DNA of 23,026 bases from Bacteroidota bacterium (lineage in GTDB: Bacteria; Bacteroidota; Bacteroidia; Chitinophagales; Chitinophagaceae), in NCBI GenBank assembly GCA_947462495.1, contig CANHOY010000005.1, forward strand, positions 1-23,026, in the 5' to 3' direction. Below, piece by piece: positions 6,364 to 14,445 of this stretch. Under the pieces are notes generated by a model. That model was not told the DNA's origin. It ran no database searches and saw only the letters and a list, made by a program, of their open reading frames with translations. A program made the position numbers and the translations under genes. The stretch's first letter is position 1; each line of letters starts with the position of its first letter.

Positions 6364-8073
6364 ATGATGAATTTATTTAGGAAAAAATCAATTGATAAAA
6401 TTCAAGAAGAAGTAGCTTTGGGATTAACTGATGGACATAGTGCCAGCGGATTAAAAAGAGTTTTAGGGGTCAGGGATTTAACTTTTATGGGTATTGCCGC
6501 CGTAGTAGGTGCTGGCATATTTTCAACCATTGGTACTGCTGCCTTTCATGGCGGCCCCGGTATTTCACTATTATTTGTAATCACCGCTATTACCTGTGGA
6601 TTTAGTGCACTGTGTTATGCCGAGTTTGCAAGTAGGGTACCTATTGCAGGGAGTGCTTATACTTATGCATATGTTACTTTTGGAGAATTAATTGCTTGGA
6701 TTATAGGATGGGCATTGATATTAGAATATGCCATTGGCAATATGGTGGTAGCCATAAGTTGGAGTGGTTATTTTGTAAATTTATTAGAAGGGTTCCATAT
6801 TCATCTTCCAGGTTGGTTATCTACCAATTACGAACAAGCGCAACAAGGATATGAGGAAGCCGTTAAACATTTAGCTGCAGGGGGTACTCCAGAAACCTTT
6901 AGCAAATTGGCCAGAATTGGCTATGAAGCTATTAATAATGCTCCAATGATTGGATCTTGGAGAGTTATATTGAATACGCCAGCTTTTATTATTGTTGCTT
7001 TAATCACTCTATTAGCCTATATAGGAATTAAGGAAAGTAAAAAGAGCACCAACTTTATGGTCATCTTTAAAATAATAGTCATTGTTTTTGTAATTATTTT
7101 AGGTTTCTATTATGTGGATACTAAAAACTGGGATCCATTTTTACCTAATGGATTTACTGGGGTTTTAGCAGGGGTATCTGCAGTCTTTTATGCTTATATC
7201 GGATTTGATGCTATTTCTACCACTGCCGAAGAATGTAAAAATCCCCAAAGAGACTTACCAAGAGGGATGATTTATTCATTGGTTATTTGTACCGTCCTTT
7301 ATATTTTAATCGCCTTAGTTTTAACGGGGATGGTCAATTATACTGAACTAAAAGTGGATGATCCTTTGGCATTTGTTTTTGAAAGATTGGGCTTACACAA
7401 AATTGGCTATATTATTTCTATTAGTGCTGTGGTGGCTACCACCAGTGTATTATTGGTATTTCAATTAGGTCAACCAAGAATTTGGATGAGTATGAGTAGA
7501 GACGGCTTGTTACCAAAGAAATTTTCTAAAGTACATCCTAAGTTTGGCACACCAGGCTTTGCCACTATTATTACAGGTATTTTTGTAGGTATTCCATCCT
7601 TATTTATGTCTATCAGTCGTATGACCGATTTAACCAGTATAGGAACTTTATTTGCTTTTGTATTGGTATGTTTTGGTGTATTGGCATTACCTAAGTTAGC
7701 GCCATCTGGTATTAAACAAGCATTTAGGTTACCTTATATTAATGGGAAATATATTATCCCTATCCTTTCAATAATCTTTATTTATTTTGCAAAACATAGA
7801 ATACAAGAAGACCTTGCCAATTTTTCTTTACATCATTTTCAAGAAATTCTATTCTTGCTATTTATTGTCATTTTAACTATAGTTTCTATTTTAACTTTTA
7901 TTCATCAGTTTTCCATTATTCCTATTGTTGGCGCTTTATGCTGTTTGTATTTAATGATAGAGATTCCGCCTATAAGTTGGGCTTGGTTTTTATGCTGGAT
8001 GGCAATTGGACTTTTATTTTACAGTTATTATGGCCGTAAAAACAGTTTATTGTCTAAAGAAAAAAACGTTTAA
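6364..8073 (+). CDS. APC-superfamily amino acid permease (cationic amino acid transporter type)
   Basis: This is an inner-membrane protein of about 569 residues with 12-14 predicted membrane helices. It matches the APC family by the unwound first helix VVGAGIFSTIGTAA, the second-helix YAEFASRVPIAGSAYTYAY, FYAYIGFDAISTTAEECKNPQRDLPRG after helix 6, and RIWMSMSRDGLLP later. These motifs are those of YfnA/CAT-like transporters for cationic or branched amino acids; the substrate cannot be fixed from sequence. A roughly 60-residue periplasmic loop (about residues 145-205) is longer than in Firmicutes relatives. I chose the ATG at 6364; another ATG follows at 6367, and a TTG at 6358 in frame is less likely. 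It is probably co-transcribed with the prenyl synthase gene. Confidence 0.93.
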   Translation: MMNLFRKKSIDKIQEEVALGLTDGHSASGLKRVLGVRDLTFMGIAAVVGAGIFSTIGTAAFHGGPGISLLFVITAITCGFSALCYAEFASRVPIAGSAYTYAYVTFGELIAWIIGWALILEYAIGNMVVAISWSGYFVNLLEGFHIHLPGWLSTNYEQAQQGYEEAVKHLAAGGTPETFSKLARIGYEAINNAPMIGSWRVILNTPAFIIVALITLLAYIGIKESKKSTNFMVIFKIIVIVFVIILGFYYVDTKNWDPFLPNGFTGVLAGVSAVFYAYIGFDAISTTAEECKNPQRDLPRGMIYSLVICTVLYILIALVLTGMVNYTELKVDDPLAFVFERLGLHKIGYIISISAVVATTSVLLVFQLGQPRIWMSMSRDGLLPKKFSKVHPKFGTPGFATIITGIFVGIPSLFMSISRMTDLTSIGTLFAFVLVCFGVLALPKLAPSGIKQAFRLPYINGKYIIPILSIIFIYFAKHRIQEDLANFSLHHFQEILFLLFIVILTIVSILTFIHQFSIIPIVGALCCLYLMIEIPPISWAWFLCWMAIGLLFYSYYGRKNSLLSKEKNV

Positions 8074-8084
8074 TAAAACCCTTT

Positions 8085-9113
8085 ATGAAGTATCAGGTAG
8101 GGGATGAGATTTTAGTATTACATAGCAATGAAGAAGGCCGTATTATAGAAATCATGAATAATACCATGGTCATGATAGAAGTGCGCGGGGTTAAGTTCCC
8201 GGCTTATATGGATCAAATAGATTTTCCTTATTTCAAAAGATTTACAGAAAAGAAGTTATTCCCGGAAAAAAAAGCACCTCAGAAAATATTTGTAGACCAA
8301 ATTCCAAAAGAAAAGATTCAAAAAAATGATGCAAAAGAGGAAGAGGGTGTTTTACTTAATTTAATTCCAAAATTTAGTTTAGATGATTTTAATGACGAAA
8401 TAGTAGAAACTATTAAAATTTACTTATCCAACAGAACTAGAGTGGGCTATCGGTTTGTTTATGAGCAAGCATTTTTAGGAACAGTTGATTTTTCAATAGA
8501 GTCAACAATACCTCCTTTTACAGATTTTTATATTCACGACTTTCCATTTTCTGCTGTAAATGATAACTTAAGCTTTGCTATTGATTTTTCCTTAATAGAA
8601 CCACACAAAAAAAAGGCAGCTCACTTTGAAACTCAACTGAAAATAAAACCAAAACAATTGTTTCAAAAAGTGGAAACATTAAAGGAAGAAAACAAAACCA
8701 CTATTAGTTACCCTTTATTTGTAACTTATCCAGATAAGGTCGAAGACAACCATATTACCATTGATGTTTTAAGAAATGCAGGTTATAAAGTGTATGATGC
8801 TAGTAAAATCAAACAAAATATACCAGCTGCGAGATCAGTTATTGACTTACATATTGAGAAAATAATGGATCAACACAGTCATTTAACCAATGCTGAAATA
8901 TTACAATTTCAATTGGAAGAATTTGAAAAGTGGTTTGAATTGGCACAACTAAATCATTTACCTTCTATGATCATCATTCATGGAGTTGGAAAAGGTAAAT
9001 TGAAAGCTGAAATACACGACTTATTAAAAGTTAAGAAAGGTGTTAAGCAATTTATCAATCAATATGCTGATTTTTATGGCTATGGTGCTACTGAAGTTTT
9101 TTTTGAGTACTAA
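8085..9113 (+). CDS. DUF2027 and Smr-domain protein
   Basis: This is a 342-residue cytoplasmic protein. Residues 1-55 form a small beta-rich KOW/SH3-like module (VGDEILVLHSNEEGRIIEI). A lysine-rich linker and the DUF2027 beta region (about 95-235) follow. A C-terminal Smr domain (about 250-342) carries DLH (254-256) and HGVGKGKLK (299-307), the two motifs that form the Smr nuclease-like site. Smr domains occur in MutS2 and in ribosome-rescue endonucleases such as SmrB, but this DUF2027 fusion is a Bacteroidota form of unproven function. The location beside rnpB and prfB fits, but does not prove, an RNA or translation role. It starts 11 bases after the permease stop codon. Confidence 0.9.
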   Translation: MKYQVGDEILVLHSNEEGRIIEIMNNTMVMIEVRGVKFPAYMDQIDFPYFKRFTEKKLFPEKKAPQKIFVDQIPKEKIQKNDAKEEEGVLLNLIPKFSLDDFNDEIVETIKIYLSNRTRVGYRFVYEQAFLGTVDFSIESTIPPFTDFYIHDFPFSAVNDNLSFAIDFSLIEPHKKKAAHFETQLKIKPKQLFQKVETLKEENKTTISYPLFVTYPDKVEDNHITIDVLRNAGYKVYDASKIKQNIPAARSVIDLHIEKIMDQHSHLTNAEILQFQLEEFEKWFELAQLNHLPSMIIIHGVGKGKLKAEIHDLLKVKKGVKQFINQYADFYGYGATEVFFEY

Positions 9114-9193
9114 TGGGTAATTGTTATGGGCTTTATTTTCTTTCTTTAGATTTCAGCTGTAAACTATCCTTATTTACTACATCGAATAGCCAA

Positions 9194-9224
9194 TTGCTTA
9201 CCAATTTTTATTTTACTACCTTTG
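9194..9224 (+). promoter_or_regulatory. Promoter of rnpB
   Basis: TTG (9194-9196), a 20-base spacer and TACCTTTG (9217-9224) give the best-formed Bacteroidota promoter on the + strand. Transcription should begin near 9228, exactly where the first helix (P1) of the RNase P RNA begins, so the promoter and RNA boundaries support each other. Confidence 0.75.
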
Positions 9225-9227
9225 CAC

Positions 9228-9575
9228 TACTACAAACCCGAACTATCGTGATAAGCAATTATCAAGGAAAGTCCGGACAGCATAGGGTAACCCACCGGTG
9301 AATAGCCGGCGCCCCGAGTAATCGGGACAGAGAAAGTGCCACAGAAAATAACTACCTCGCAAGGGGAAAAGGTGAAAACGTGAGGTAAGAGCTCACGGAT
9401 AAGACAAGTAATTGTTTTATAGGGTAAACCTTGGGTGCTGTAATGCCACGTAAAGGAGCGCTTAAGAACGACTCGTTCAAGTTCCAGGGTAGGCAGCAAG
9501 ACCCCACCAGCAATGTTGGGGCTAGATAAATGATAGTTTAGAAACAGAATCCGGCTTATGAGGCTTGTAGTATTT
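9228..9575 (+). ncRNA. rnpB: RNase P RNA (type A)
   Basis: This is the catalytic RNA of RNase P, which removes 5' leaders from pre-tRNAs. Conserved blocks are AAGGAAAGTCCGGAC (about 9262-9276), AGGGTAAACC (9420-9429), the GGGTAGGC block beginning at 9487, GGGGCTAGATAAATGA in the P4/P5 return region, and ACAGAATCCGGCTTAT (9544-9559). The ends are set by helix P1: TACTACAA (9228-9235) pairs with TTGTAGTA (9565-9572). A T run (9573-9579) follows, so P1 likely doubles as the terminator hairpin. Length is about 345-350 bases, normal for type A. It lies between the Smr gene and prfB, and open frames on both strands here are spurious. Confidence 0.96.
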
Positions 9576-9662
9576 TTTTACAAATCAGAGTTCATTAATA
9601 ATGACTCATTTTTAATACAACATTATACTTTTTAAAAAAGTTAATGCTAAACTTGATCATAC

Positions 9663-10752
9663 ATGACTATTGAACAGATAAAGCGTATGAAGGACCAAGT
9701 AAGTGTCCTGAGGAGGTTTCTTTGACGTCGATAACAGACTATATAAAGTAACTACTGATAAACAATTGTCCTTATCTCCCGGTTTTTGGGAAGACAATAC
9801 TCGTGCAACTAGTACCATGAAGGAAATTAAACTTAATGAGTACTGGATCAATATGTTTCATACAGTAGCATCTAACTTAGAAGATTTTGTCGTTTTATTT
9901 GATTTTTGGAAAGCAGGAGATGCCACAGAACTAGAAACACAGGAAGCATTTAACAAATCAGTCATTTCAATTGAAGAAGCAGAATTTAAGAGTACTTTAA
10001 ATAAGCCAGAAGATGAGCTCCCCGCCATTTTACAAATTAATCCGGGTGCTGGCGGTACTGAAAGTCAGGATTGGGCTGAAATGCTTTTACGCATGTATAC
10101 TATGTATGGGGAGAAACAAGGTTGGACAGTTAGTTCCTTAGATTATCAAGAAGGGGATGGCGCTGGTATTAAATCGGCTACGCTGCAATTTGATGGCCCT
10201 TTTGCCTATGGATTTTTAAAAGCAGAATCTGGTGTACACCGCTTAGTAAGAATATCTCCATTTGATAGCAATGCAAGACGCCACACCTCTTTTGCCTCTG
10301 TATATGTATACCCTTTAATTGATGACACTATTGATATAGTTGTTAATCCGGCTGATATTGAATGGGAATTTTATAGAAGTGGAGGAAAAGGAGGACAAAA
10401 CGTAAACAAAGTGGAGACCGCAGTAAGGTTAAGACACGCTTCAGGTATTATTGTGGAATGTCAACAATCAAGAACACAGGGAGAAAATAGAGAAATTGCA
10501 ATGAAGATGTTGAAGAGTAGATTGTATGAAGCAGAAATGAGAAAAAAACAAGAAGCTTTGAATGCTTCCAATGCCAATAAGAAAAAGATAGAGTGGGGTA
10601 GTCAAATACGTTCTTATGTTTTTCATCCTTATAAAATGATTAAAGATCATCGAACCGATTTTGAGGTAGGAAATATAGGACCAGTAATGGATGGAGAAAT
10701 AGATGGATTTATTAAAGCCTATTTAATGCTTGAGAAAATAGAACAGGAATAA
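9663..10752 (+). CDS. prfB: Peptide chain release factor 2, expressed by programmed +1 frameshift
   Basis: RF2 recognises UAA and UGA stop codons and triggers peptide release. The gene is in two frames. Codons 1-20 run from ATG 9663 to CTT 9720-9722, where an in-frame TGA (9723-9725) follows. A +1 shift on CTT TGA C continues in the frame of GAC 9724-9726 to the TAA at 10750-10752. The product is 362 residues, matching the usual length of about 365. It shows the stop-codon-reading SPF (198-200), the catalytic GGQ (243-245) in RSGGKGGQNVNKVETAVRLRH, and the coiled N-terminal domain. This is the normal autoregulatory arrangement, not a broken gene: low RF2 slows reading of TGA and favours the shift. 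Confidence 0.96.
9711..9726 (+). promoter_or_regulatory. prfB programmed +1 frameshift site
   Basis: AGGAGG TTT CTT TGA C: a perfect Shine-Dalgarno-like AGGAGG (9711-9716), a 3-base spacer, the slippery CTT (9720-9722), and TGA (9723-9725) followed by C. The layout equals the E. coli prfB site (AGGGGG, 3-base spacer, CTT TGA C). Pairing of AGGAGG with the 16S rRNA tail, together with slow decoding of TGA, pushes the ribosome forward by one base. Confidence 0.95.
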
Positions 10753-10766
10753 TCAGTCCCAAGAAA

Positions 10767-12428
10767 TTAATGAAAATTAGGGCTTAAATCTAATTTTGAT
10801 TTAGGTCTTAAATGATCGAGCCATATAAATCCAGGAATTAATAATTCTGTCTTTGGTGTTTGTCCAATAGGGGTCATATTCCCAATTAATTGATTTCTAA
10901 ATACCACTTTTGCAGGCTCGTCGTTTTCAAAAGTGATTTCAATAATTTGTGCATTGGAATGATTAATGCCTATAAAATTATTGTCATTGTCTAATGCAAA
11001 ATAGATATTTTCTGCATTGCCTTTAGTAATCATTTTAGAAATGCTGCCATTCTGAAACCAAGCATTTAATCTATTGCCTTTTAATTGGTTAAAAAAGGTA
11101 GTAGTATCGATTTTATTAAAAGCAAAAGCATTTTCGAAAACATGTAATTGCTCAGGTTTTTTATTTTTTATGTATAAATAAATGGTATCCCCAGTAATTT
11201 GGTTATTATTAGCCCATACCACAGGGTCGCTTAACAATCTAATAGTAGAGTCGTTTAATGAATAAAACAAACTATCCGCTTTGGCTTGTAAGGAATCAGA
11301 ATATATTCTTACATGATGATAGGCTTCAAAATATTTATTTAAGGTAGTATCTGTTATTTTTCCTACACTGTCTCTTGCTTTGGGTATGGGTTTGGATAAA
11401 TCTGAAATTTTTCCAGTATGTAAAGTGTCTGCAGCAATGTACAAAGTGTCATTTTTTTGCTTAATCAATAACAATGGATGCTCCGTTGCAAATAAAACAC
11501 TTTTAGTCTTGTTGGTTTTGATATTATTAGCCAATAAATCAAATCCCAATGTATCTTTTGAACGATAAATTGCATTGCCTTTAAATTCACCCGTTCCTAC
11601 AGAATCATCTACTGCCATTTCATCGGCTATAAAGTGATAAGTACTATCATCAATTTCGGATCTTTCATACAAATAACCCTGCTTTAAGCCAGTATTAAAA
11701 TTTCCATTGCTTGTTGTAATAGTTCTTGATCCAGTAATTATTTTACTAGGACTAATGAAATTAGCTAATTGAGAATAAGTATTGTATTCTAAGGTGTCAG
11801 TAATAATATGATTGTCTACATCATGTAATTCAACTTTCTTTCTAAATATGACATCTCTGGTTTCCCCGTAATACACGCCTTCTTTACTTGTTAAAACAGT
11901 TTTATTTCTTACCAATTTTCCCCCTTTTGTAAAAACGCCCATTTTGGTACTTACATCATAATCTAAGGAATCGGTGGTTAAAATACCTTTCCCATCGGTT
12001 AATTTTACTTTCTTTCTTAAAAAAGCTTTTTTTGTTGCCCCTAAATATTTTAAATAATCTGAATATATATCTACACTGTCTGCATCATTAATATGGATAT
12101 GACCAAATCCTTCTAAAGTATTTTTTGTGGTGTTTAAAATTAAACTATCTCCATACAATAAAGTTTTTCCTTGTCTTATTTTTACATGCCCTACAAAAAC
12201 CAAATAATCCATGCTATCCATCTTCTTCACATTGTAGGTTTCAGCCGAAAGAAATTCAATAAGCTTACCTCCGTTTTCTAGGGTAGCAGGATTGATTATT
12301 GGAACCGTGTCCTTTGAATTTTGTTTAATTAAAACCGATTTACCTGTAGGGGTACGGTCAATAATCTGAGCCCTTATGGAATGAATGGATAAGGAAATGA
12401 ATAATATAATTAAACCAATTCTAGTCAT
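10767..12428 (-). CDS. OstA/LptA-like periplasmic protein of LPS transport
   Basis: This 553-residue protein starts with a signal peptide (cleavage near residue 21, after IRAQ). It consists of repeated beta-strand units of the OstA/LptA type: GHVKIRQGKTLLYGDSLILN, GFGHIHINDADSVDIYSDYL, KKVKLTDGKGILTTDSLDYD and KKVELHDVDNHIITDTLEYN. These are the 'damage and bridge' strands that stack into the periplasmic LPS bridge. It is three times longer than E. coli LptA, as in other Bacteroidota OstA-like proteins, with extra strand repeats to about residue 480. It overlaps the MCE gene by 8 bases (ATGACTAG), so the two are translationally coupled. The divergent lptD is its presumed partner. The role in LPS transport is family-based inference. 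Confidence 0.85.
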   Translation of the reverse strand: MTRIGLIILFISLSIHSIRAQIIDRTPTGKSVLIKQNSKDTVPIINPATLENGGKLIEFLSAETYNVKKMDSMDYLVFVGHVKIRQGKTLLYGDSLILNTTKNTLEGFGHIHINDADSVDIYSDYLKYLGATKKAFLRKKVKLTDGKGILTTDSLDYDVSTKMGVFTKGGKLVRNKTVLTSKEGVYYGETRDVIFRKKVELHDVDNHIITDTLEYNTYSQLANFISPSKIITGSRTITTSNGNFNTGLKQGYLYERSEIDDSTYHFIADEMAVDDSVGTGEFKGNAIYRSKDTLGFDLLANNIKTNKTKSVLFATEHPLLLIKQKNDTLYIAADTLHTGKISDLSKPIPKARDSVGKITDTTLNKYFEAYHHVRIYSDSLQAKADSLFYSLNDSTIRLLSDPVVWANNNQITGDTIYLYIKNKKPEQLHVFENAFAFNKIDTTTFFNQLKGNRLNAWFQNGSISKMITKGNAENIYFALDNDNNFIGINHSNAQIIEITFENDEPAKVVFRNQLIGNMTPIGQTPKTELLIPGFIWLDHLRPKSKLDLSPNFH

Positions 12429-13425
12429 TGGTAATTGAATCGGCTAAAGGCTTAGTCAATGGAGTACTTTTGTCTTTTTTACCAAAAACAGATACATTGA
12501 TATATCTTTTTGGATGAACTTTAATATCATCTACTAGCGTATTAATACTTTTTAAAGTGCCCTGTAATTCATTGTAAAAGGAACTATCATTCATTAATTT
12601 CGCTGCTGTTCCTGTCCCTGAATTTAATTTTTGTAAGCTGATATTTAAATTGGCTACAGCTAATTGAATGGTTTTGATAGTTTTATTTAAATCGGCATCT
12701 TTTACTGCTTGTGAGGCACTGTCTAAATTAGAAATTATATTATTTAACTTTTGATTGTTTTCATTTAAGTTTTTTGTAAAACTATTTACATTATCAAAGG
12801 TTTGAGCAATTGAGCCATTTTGCTTTTGAAGCATGGTTTCTATAGCAGCCACTGAAGAACTTAGGCTTTTAGTGGTCACCGCTAAATTTTCTAATATAGA
12901 TTGTAATTTATCTTTATTATTATCATTTAAAACAGCATTAATATTATTTAATACTTTATCTAATGAGGTGATTGCGTTATTTGTTTTTTCGCCTAAAGGG
13001 GAAAGGGTATTTACAAAGTCTCCCAACAAGCTAGCTGCAGGAGCAGTTTTTATAGTATCTCCATGTTTAAAAAAGCTAGTAGAATTACCCAAAACAATAC
13101 TAATGCTACTAATACCTAAAGGGTTATCTTGAATGGTAGCTACTGAATTATCTGGAATTTTATAGGCCTCATTTAATTTAACAGCAACAATTATTTGAGC
13201 TAAATTGTCTTTTTGATTTTCAATTTCAAAAACAGACCCTACTTGATACCCATTGACAAAAACAGGATTCGAAACAATCAATCCTTTAGTATCTGCATAT
13301 TTGGCATAAATAAAATTCCCAGATTTAAATATAGTTTTACCTCTTAGGAAATTAAAACCTAAAATTATAATTGTAACTGCAATTACAGTTAAAGCACCCA
13401 CTTTTGTTTCATTTGATACACGCAT
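12421..13425 (-). CDS. MCE/MlaD-family lipid-transport protein
   Basis: This 334-residue protein is anchored by one N-terminal membrane helix (about 8-26, GALTVIAVTIIILGFNF). A single MCE domain (about 36-115) contains the typical YADTKGLIVSNPVFVNGYQVGSV and IQDNPLGISSISIVLG. A long helical or coiled-coil tail (about 140-290), rich in Asn, Leu, Lys and Ser, follows. MlaD-type proteins form hexameric rings that carry lipids between the inner membrane and periplasm with an MlaE-MlaF ABC transporter, neither of which is in this window. It has its own -7 element (13454-13447) and is coupled to the OstA-like gene downstream. The context suggests work in outer-membrane lipid supply. Confidence 0.92.
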   Translation of the reverse strand: MRVSNETKVGALTVIAVTIIILGFNFLRGKTIFKSGNFIYAKYADTKGLIVSNPVFVNGYQVGSVFEIENQKDNLAQIIVAVKLNEAYKIPDNSVATIQDNPLGISSISIVLGNSTSFFKHGDTIKTAPAASLLGDFVNTLSPLGEKTNNAITSLDKVLNNINAVLNDNNKDKLQSILENLAVTTKSLSSSVAAIETMLQKQNGSIAQTFDNVNSFTKNLNENNQKLNNIISNLDSASQAVKDADLNKTIKTIQLAVANLNISLQKLNSGTGTAAKLMNDSSFYNELQGTLKSINTLVDDIKVHPKRYINVSVFGKKDKSTPLTKPLADSITND

Positions 13426-13446
13426 CTTGATAAATCTACTTTAGTG

Positions 13447-13454
13447 CAAAATTA
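13447..13454 (-). promoter_or_regulatory. -7 promoter element for the MCE-OstA operon
   Basis: On the - strand TAATTTTG matches TAnnTTTG exactly and ends 21 bases before the MCE start codon at 13425. It lies in the 44-base gap after the amidase gene, so the MCE-OstA pair can be transcribed apart from the amidase. A -33 TTG is not evident. Confidence 0.55.
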
Positions 13455-13469
13455 GCTAAAAAATAGGAG

Positions 13470-14405
13470 CTAATTGGCATTTGTCTTTTTCTGGTTTTCC
13501 AGGGAATTTTTATACCTAAGCACCGACTTGGTGATTACTTCGCAAATTTGATTTTGTCCTTCTTCACTATTTAAATAATCCTCATCTTCTGGATTGGATA
13601 TAAAGCCTGTTTCCACTAAAACAGCTGGCATTTGAACTGCAGCCAAAACCCAAATTCCTTTTTGTCTCTGTTTAGCCTCTCTACTTAATCTTCCAGCTGC
13701 CTTAAATTCTTCCTCAATAGTTAAAGCCAAACTAGCAGCTCTTTGAAAAAATTGTTGTGTTACTAAGCTAACCATCATAGAACGGGTAGGGTCAGCCTCA
13801 TCTATTTCTTTAATTTGTTTTTCTGAAACTGAATCTAGTTTTTCCACCACATCATCAACAGCCTCATTGGCCATATCTTTCTTTTGATCAGATTTCCCTA
13901 CATTATAAATAAATGTTTCTGTGCCCCTTGCTGTACTTGGGGTATAGGTAGTTTTATACAGGGGTACTCTGCGAGTCACTTTTCTTTTAACCCCTTTTTT
14001 CTTTACAGTATAGGTTTTATTGGTGTATCCTATAATTTCTCTACTTCTGCTAGCATTTGCAGAATTGGTATGTATACATATAAATAAATCTCCTTTGGCA
14101 GCGTTAGCCATATTCGCCTTCTCCACTACAGAATTGAAAATATCAGTAGTTCTGGTTAAGACCACTTCCACATCAGGAATGGCATTATGAAAATATTCTT
14201 CTAATTTTAAAGATATAGCCAATGAGACAGCGGCTTCGGTTGAATATTTTCCATTGGATCCAGGATCGGTACCTCCATGACCCGGATCAATGATGATGCG
14301 TTTTAAGGTTTTTGCTGAATTTTGGGCTTCTGCGCTTAAGCTTATAAGGGTAAAAAGGGCAATTGTTCCATAAGTAAATGCTAAAATCAGTCTAATTTGC
14401 TTCAT
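13470..14405 (-). CDS. N-acetylmuramoyl-L-alanine amidase (Amidase_3)
   Basis: This exported zinc amidase of 311 residues cleaves the amide bond between MurNAc and the stem peptide of peptidoglycan. A signal peptide (about 1-27) precedes the catalytic domain. Zinc ligands are His43 in DPGHGGTDPG, Glu57 in STEAAVSL and His112 in CIHTNS; the catalytic Glu265 is in VETGFISNPED. Between His112 and the GTETFIYN strand there is a very basic insertion of about 40 residues (120-160, with KKKGVKRKVTRR). An Asp/Glu/Lys-rich helical segment (170-210) follows, and in AmiB/AmiC such a segment can hold the autoinhibitory helix. The gene is divergent from lptD, 40 bases away. No LysM or SPOR binding domain is seen. 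Confidence 0.94.
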   Translation of the reverse strand: MKQIRLILAFTYGTIALFTLISLSAEAQNSAKTLKRIIIDPGHGGTDPGSNGKYSTEAAVSLAISLKLEEYFHNAIPDVEVVLTRTTDIFNSVVEKANMANAAKGDLFICIHTNSANASRSREIIGYTNKTYTVKKKGVKRKVTRRVPLYKTTYTPSTARGTETFIYNVGKSDQKKDMANEAVDDVVEKLDSVSEKQIKEIDEADPTRSMMVSLVTQQFFQRAASLALTIEEEFKAAGRLSREAKQRQKGIWVLAAVQMPAVLVETGFISNPEDEDYLNSEEGQNQICEVITKSVLRYKNSLENQKKTNAN

Positions 14406-14432
14406 AATCAGTGCCTTAATGCTGTTTTAGTT

Positions 14433-14440
14433 TATTTTTG
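14433..14440 (+). promoter_or_regulatory. -7 promoter element for the lptD-like gene
   Basis: TATTTTTG is an exact match to TAnnTTTG and ends 5 bases before the GTG at 14446. It predicts a leaderless or nearly leaderless transcript beginning with GTG. No in-frame ATG occurs before the signal peptide ends, so a start further downstream is not an option. Confidence 0.5.
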
Positions 14441-14445
14441 CAGCT

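Noticed and set aside
9113..9301. Open frame of 62 codons on the + strand after the Smr gene
   Set aside because: It runs through the rnpB promoter into the 5' part of rnpB; no start support and no protein-like composition.
9230..9499. Open frame of 89 codons on the - strand
   Set aside because: It lies entirely within the RNase P RNA gene, whose conserved blocks and P1 helix are clear; the translation resembles no protein family.
9663..9725. prfB as a pseudogene with an early TGA
   Set aside because: AGGAGG-TTT-CTT-TGA-C is the standard programmed frameshift site of prfB, and both frames are otherwise intact with all RF2 motifs.
10773..10797. 8-bp hairpin AAAATTAG/CTAATTTT between prfB and the OstA-like gene as a terminator
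   Set aside because: It is AT-only apart from one pair, has no T run after it, and lies inside the 3' end of the OstA-like coding region.
12833..13132. Open frame of 99 codons on the + strand
   Set aside because: It is antisense to the MCE gene, which has clear family motifs; the low-complexity Asn/Leu/Lys coding there leaves the other strand open by chance.
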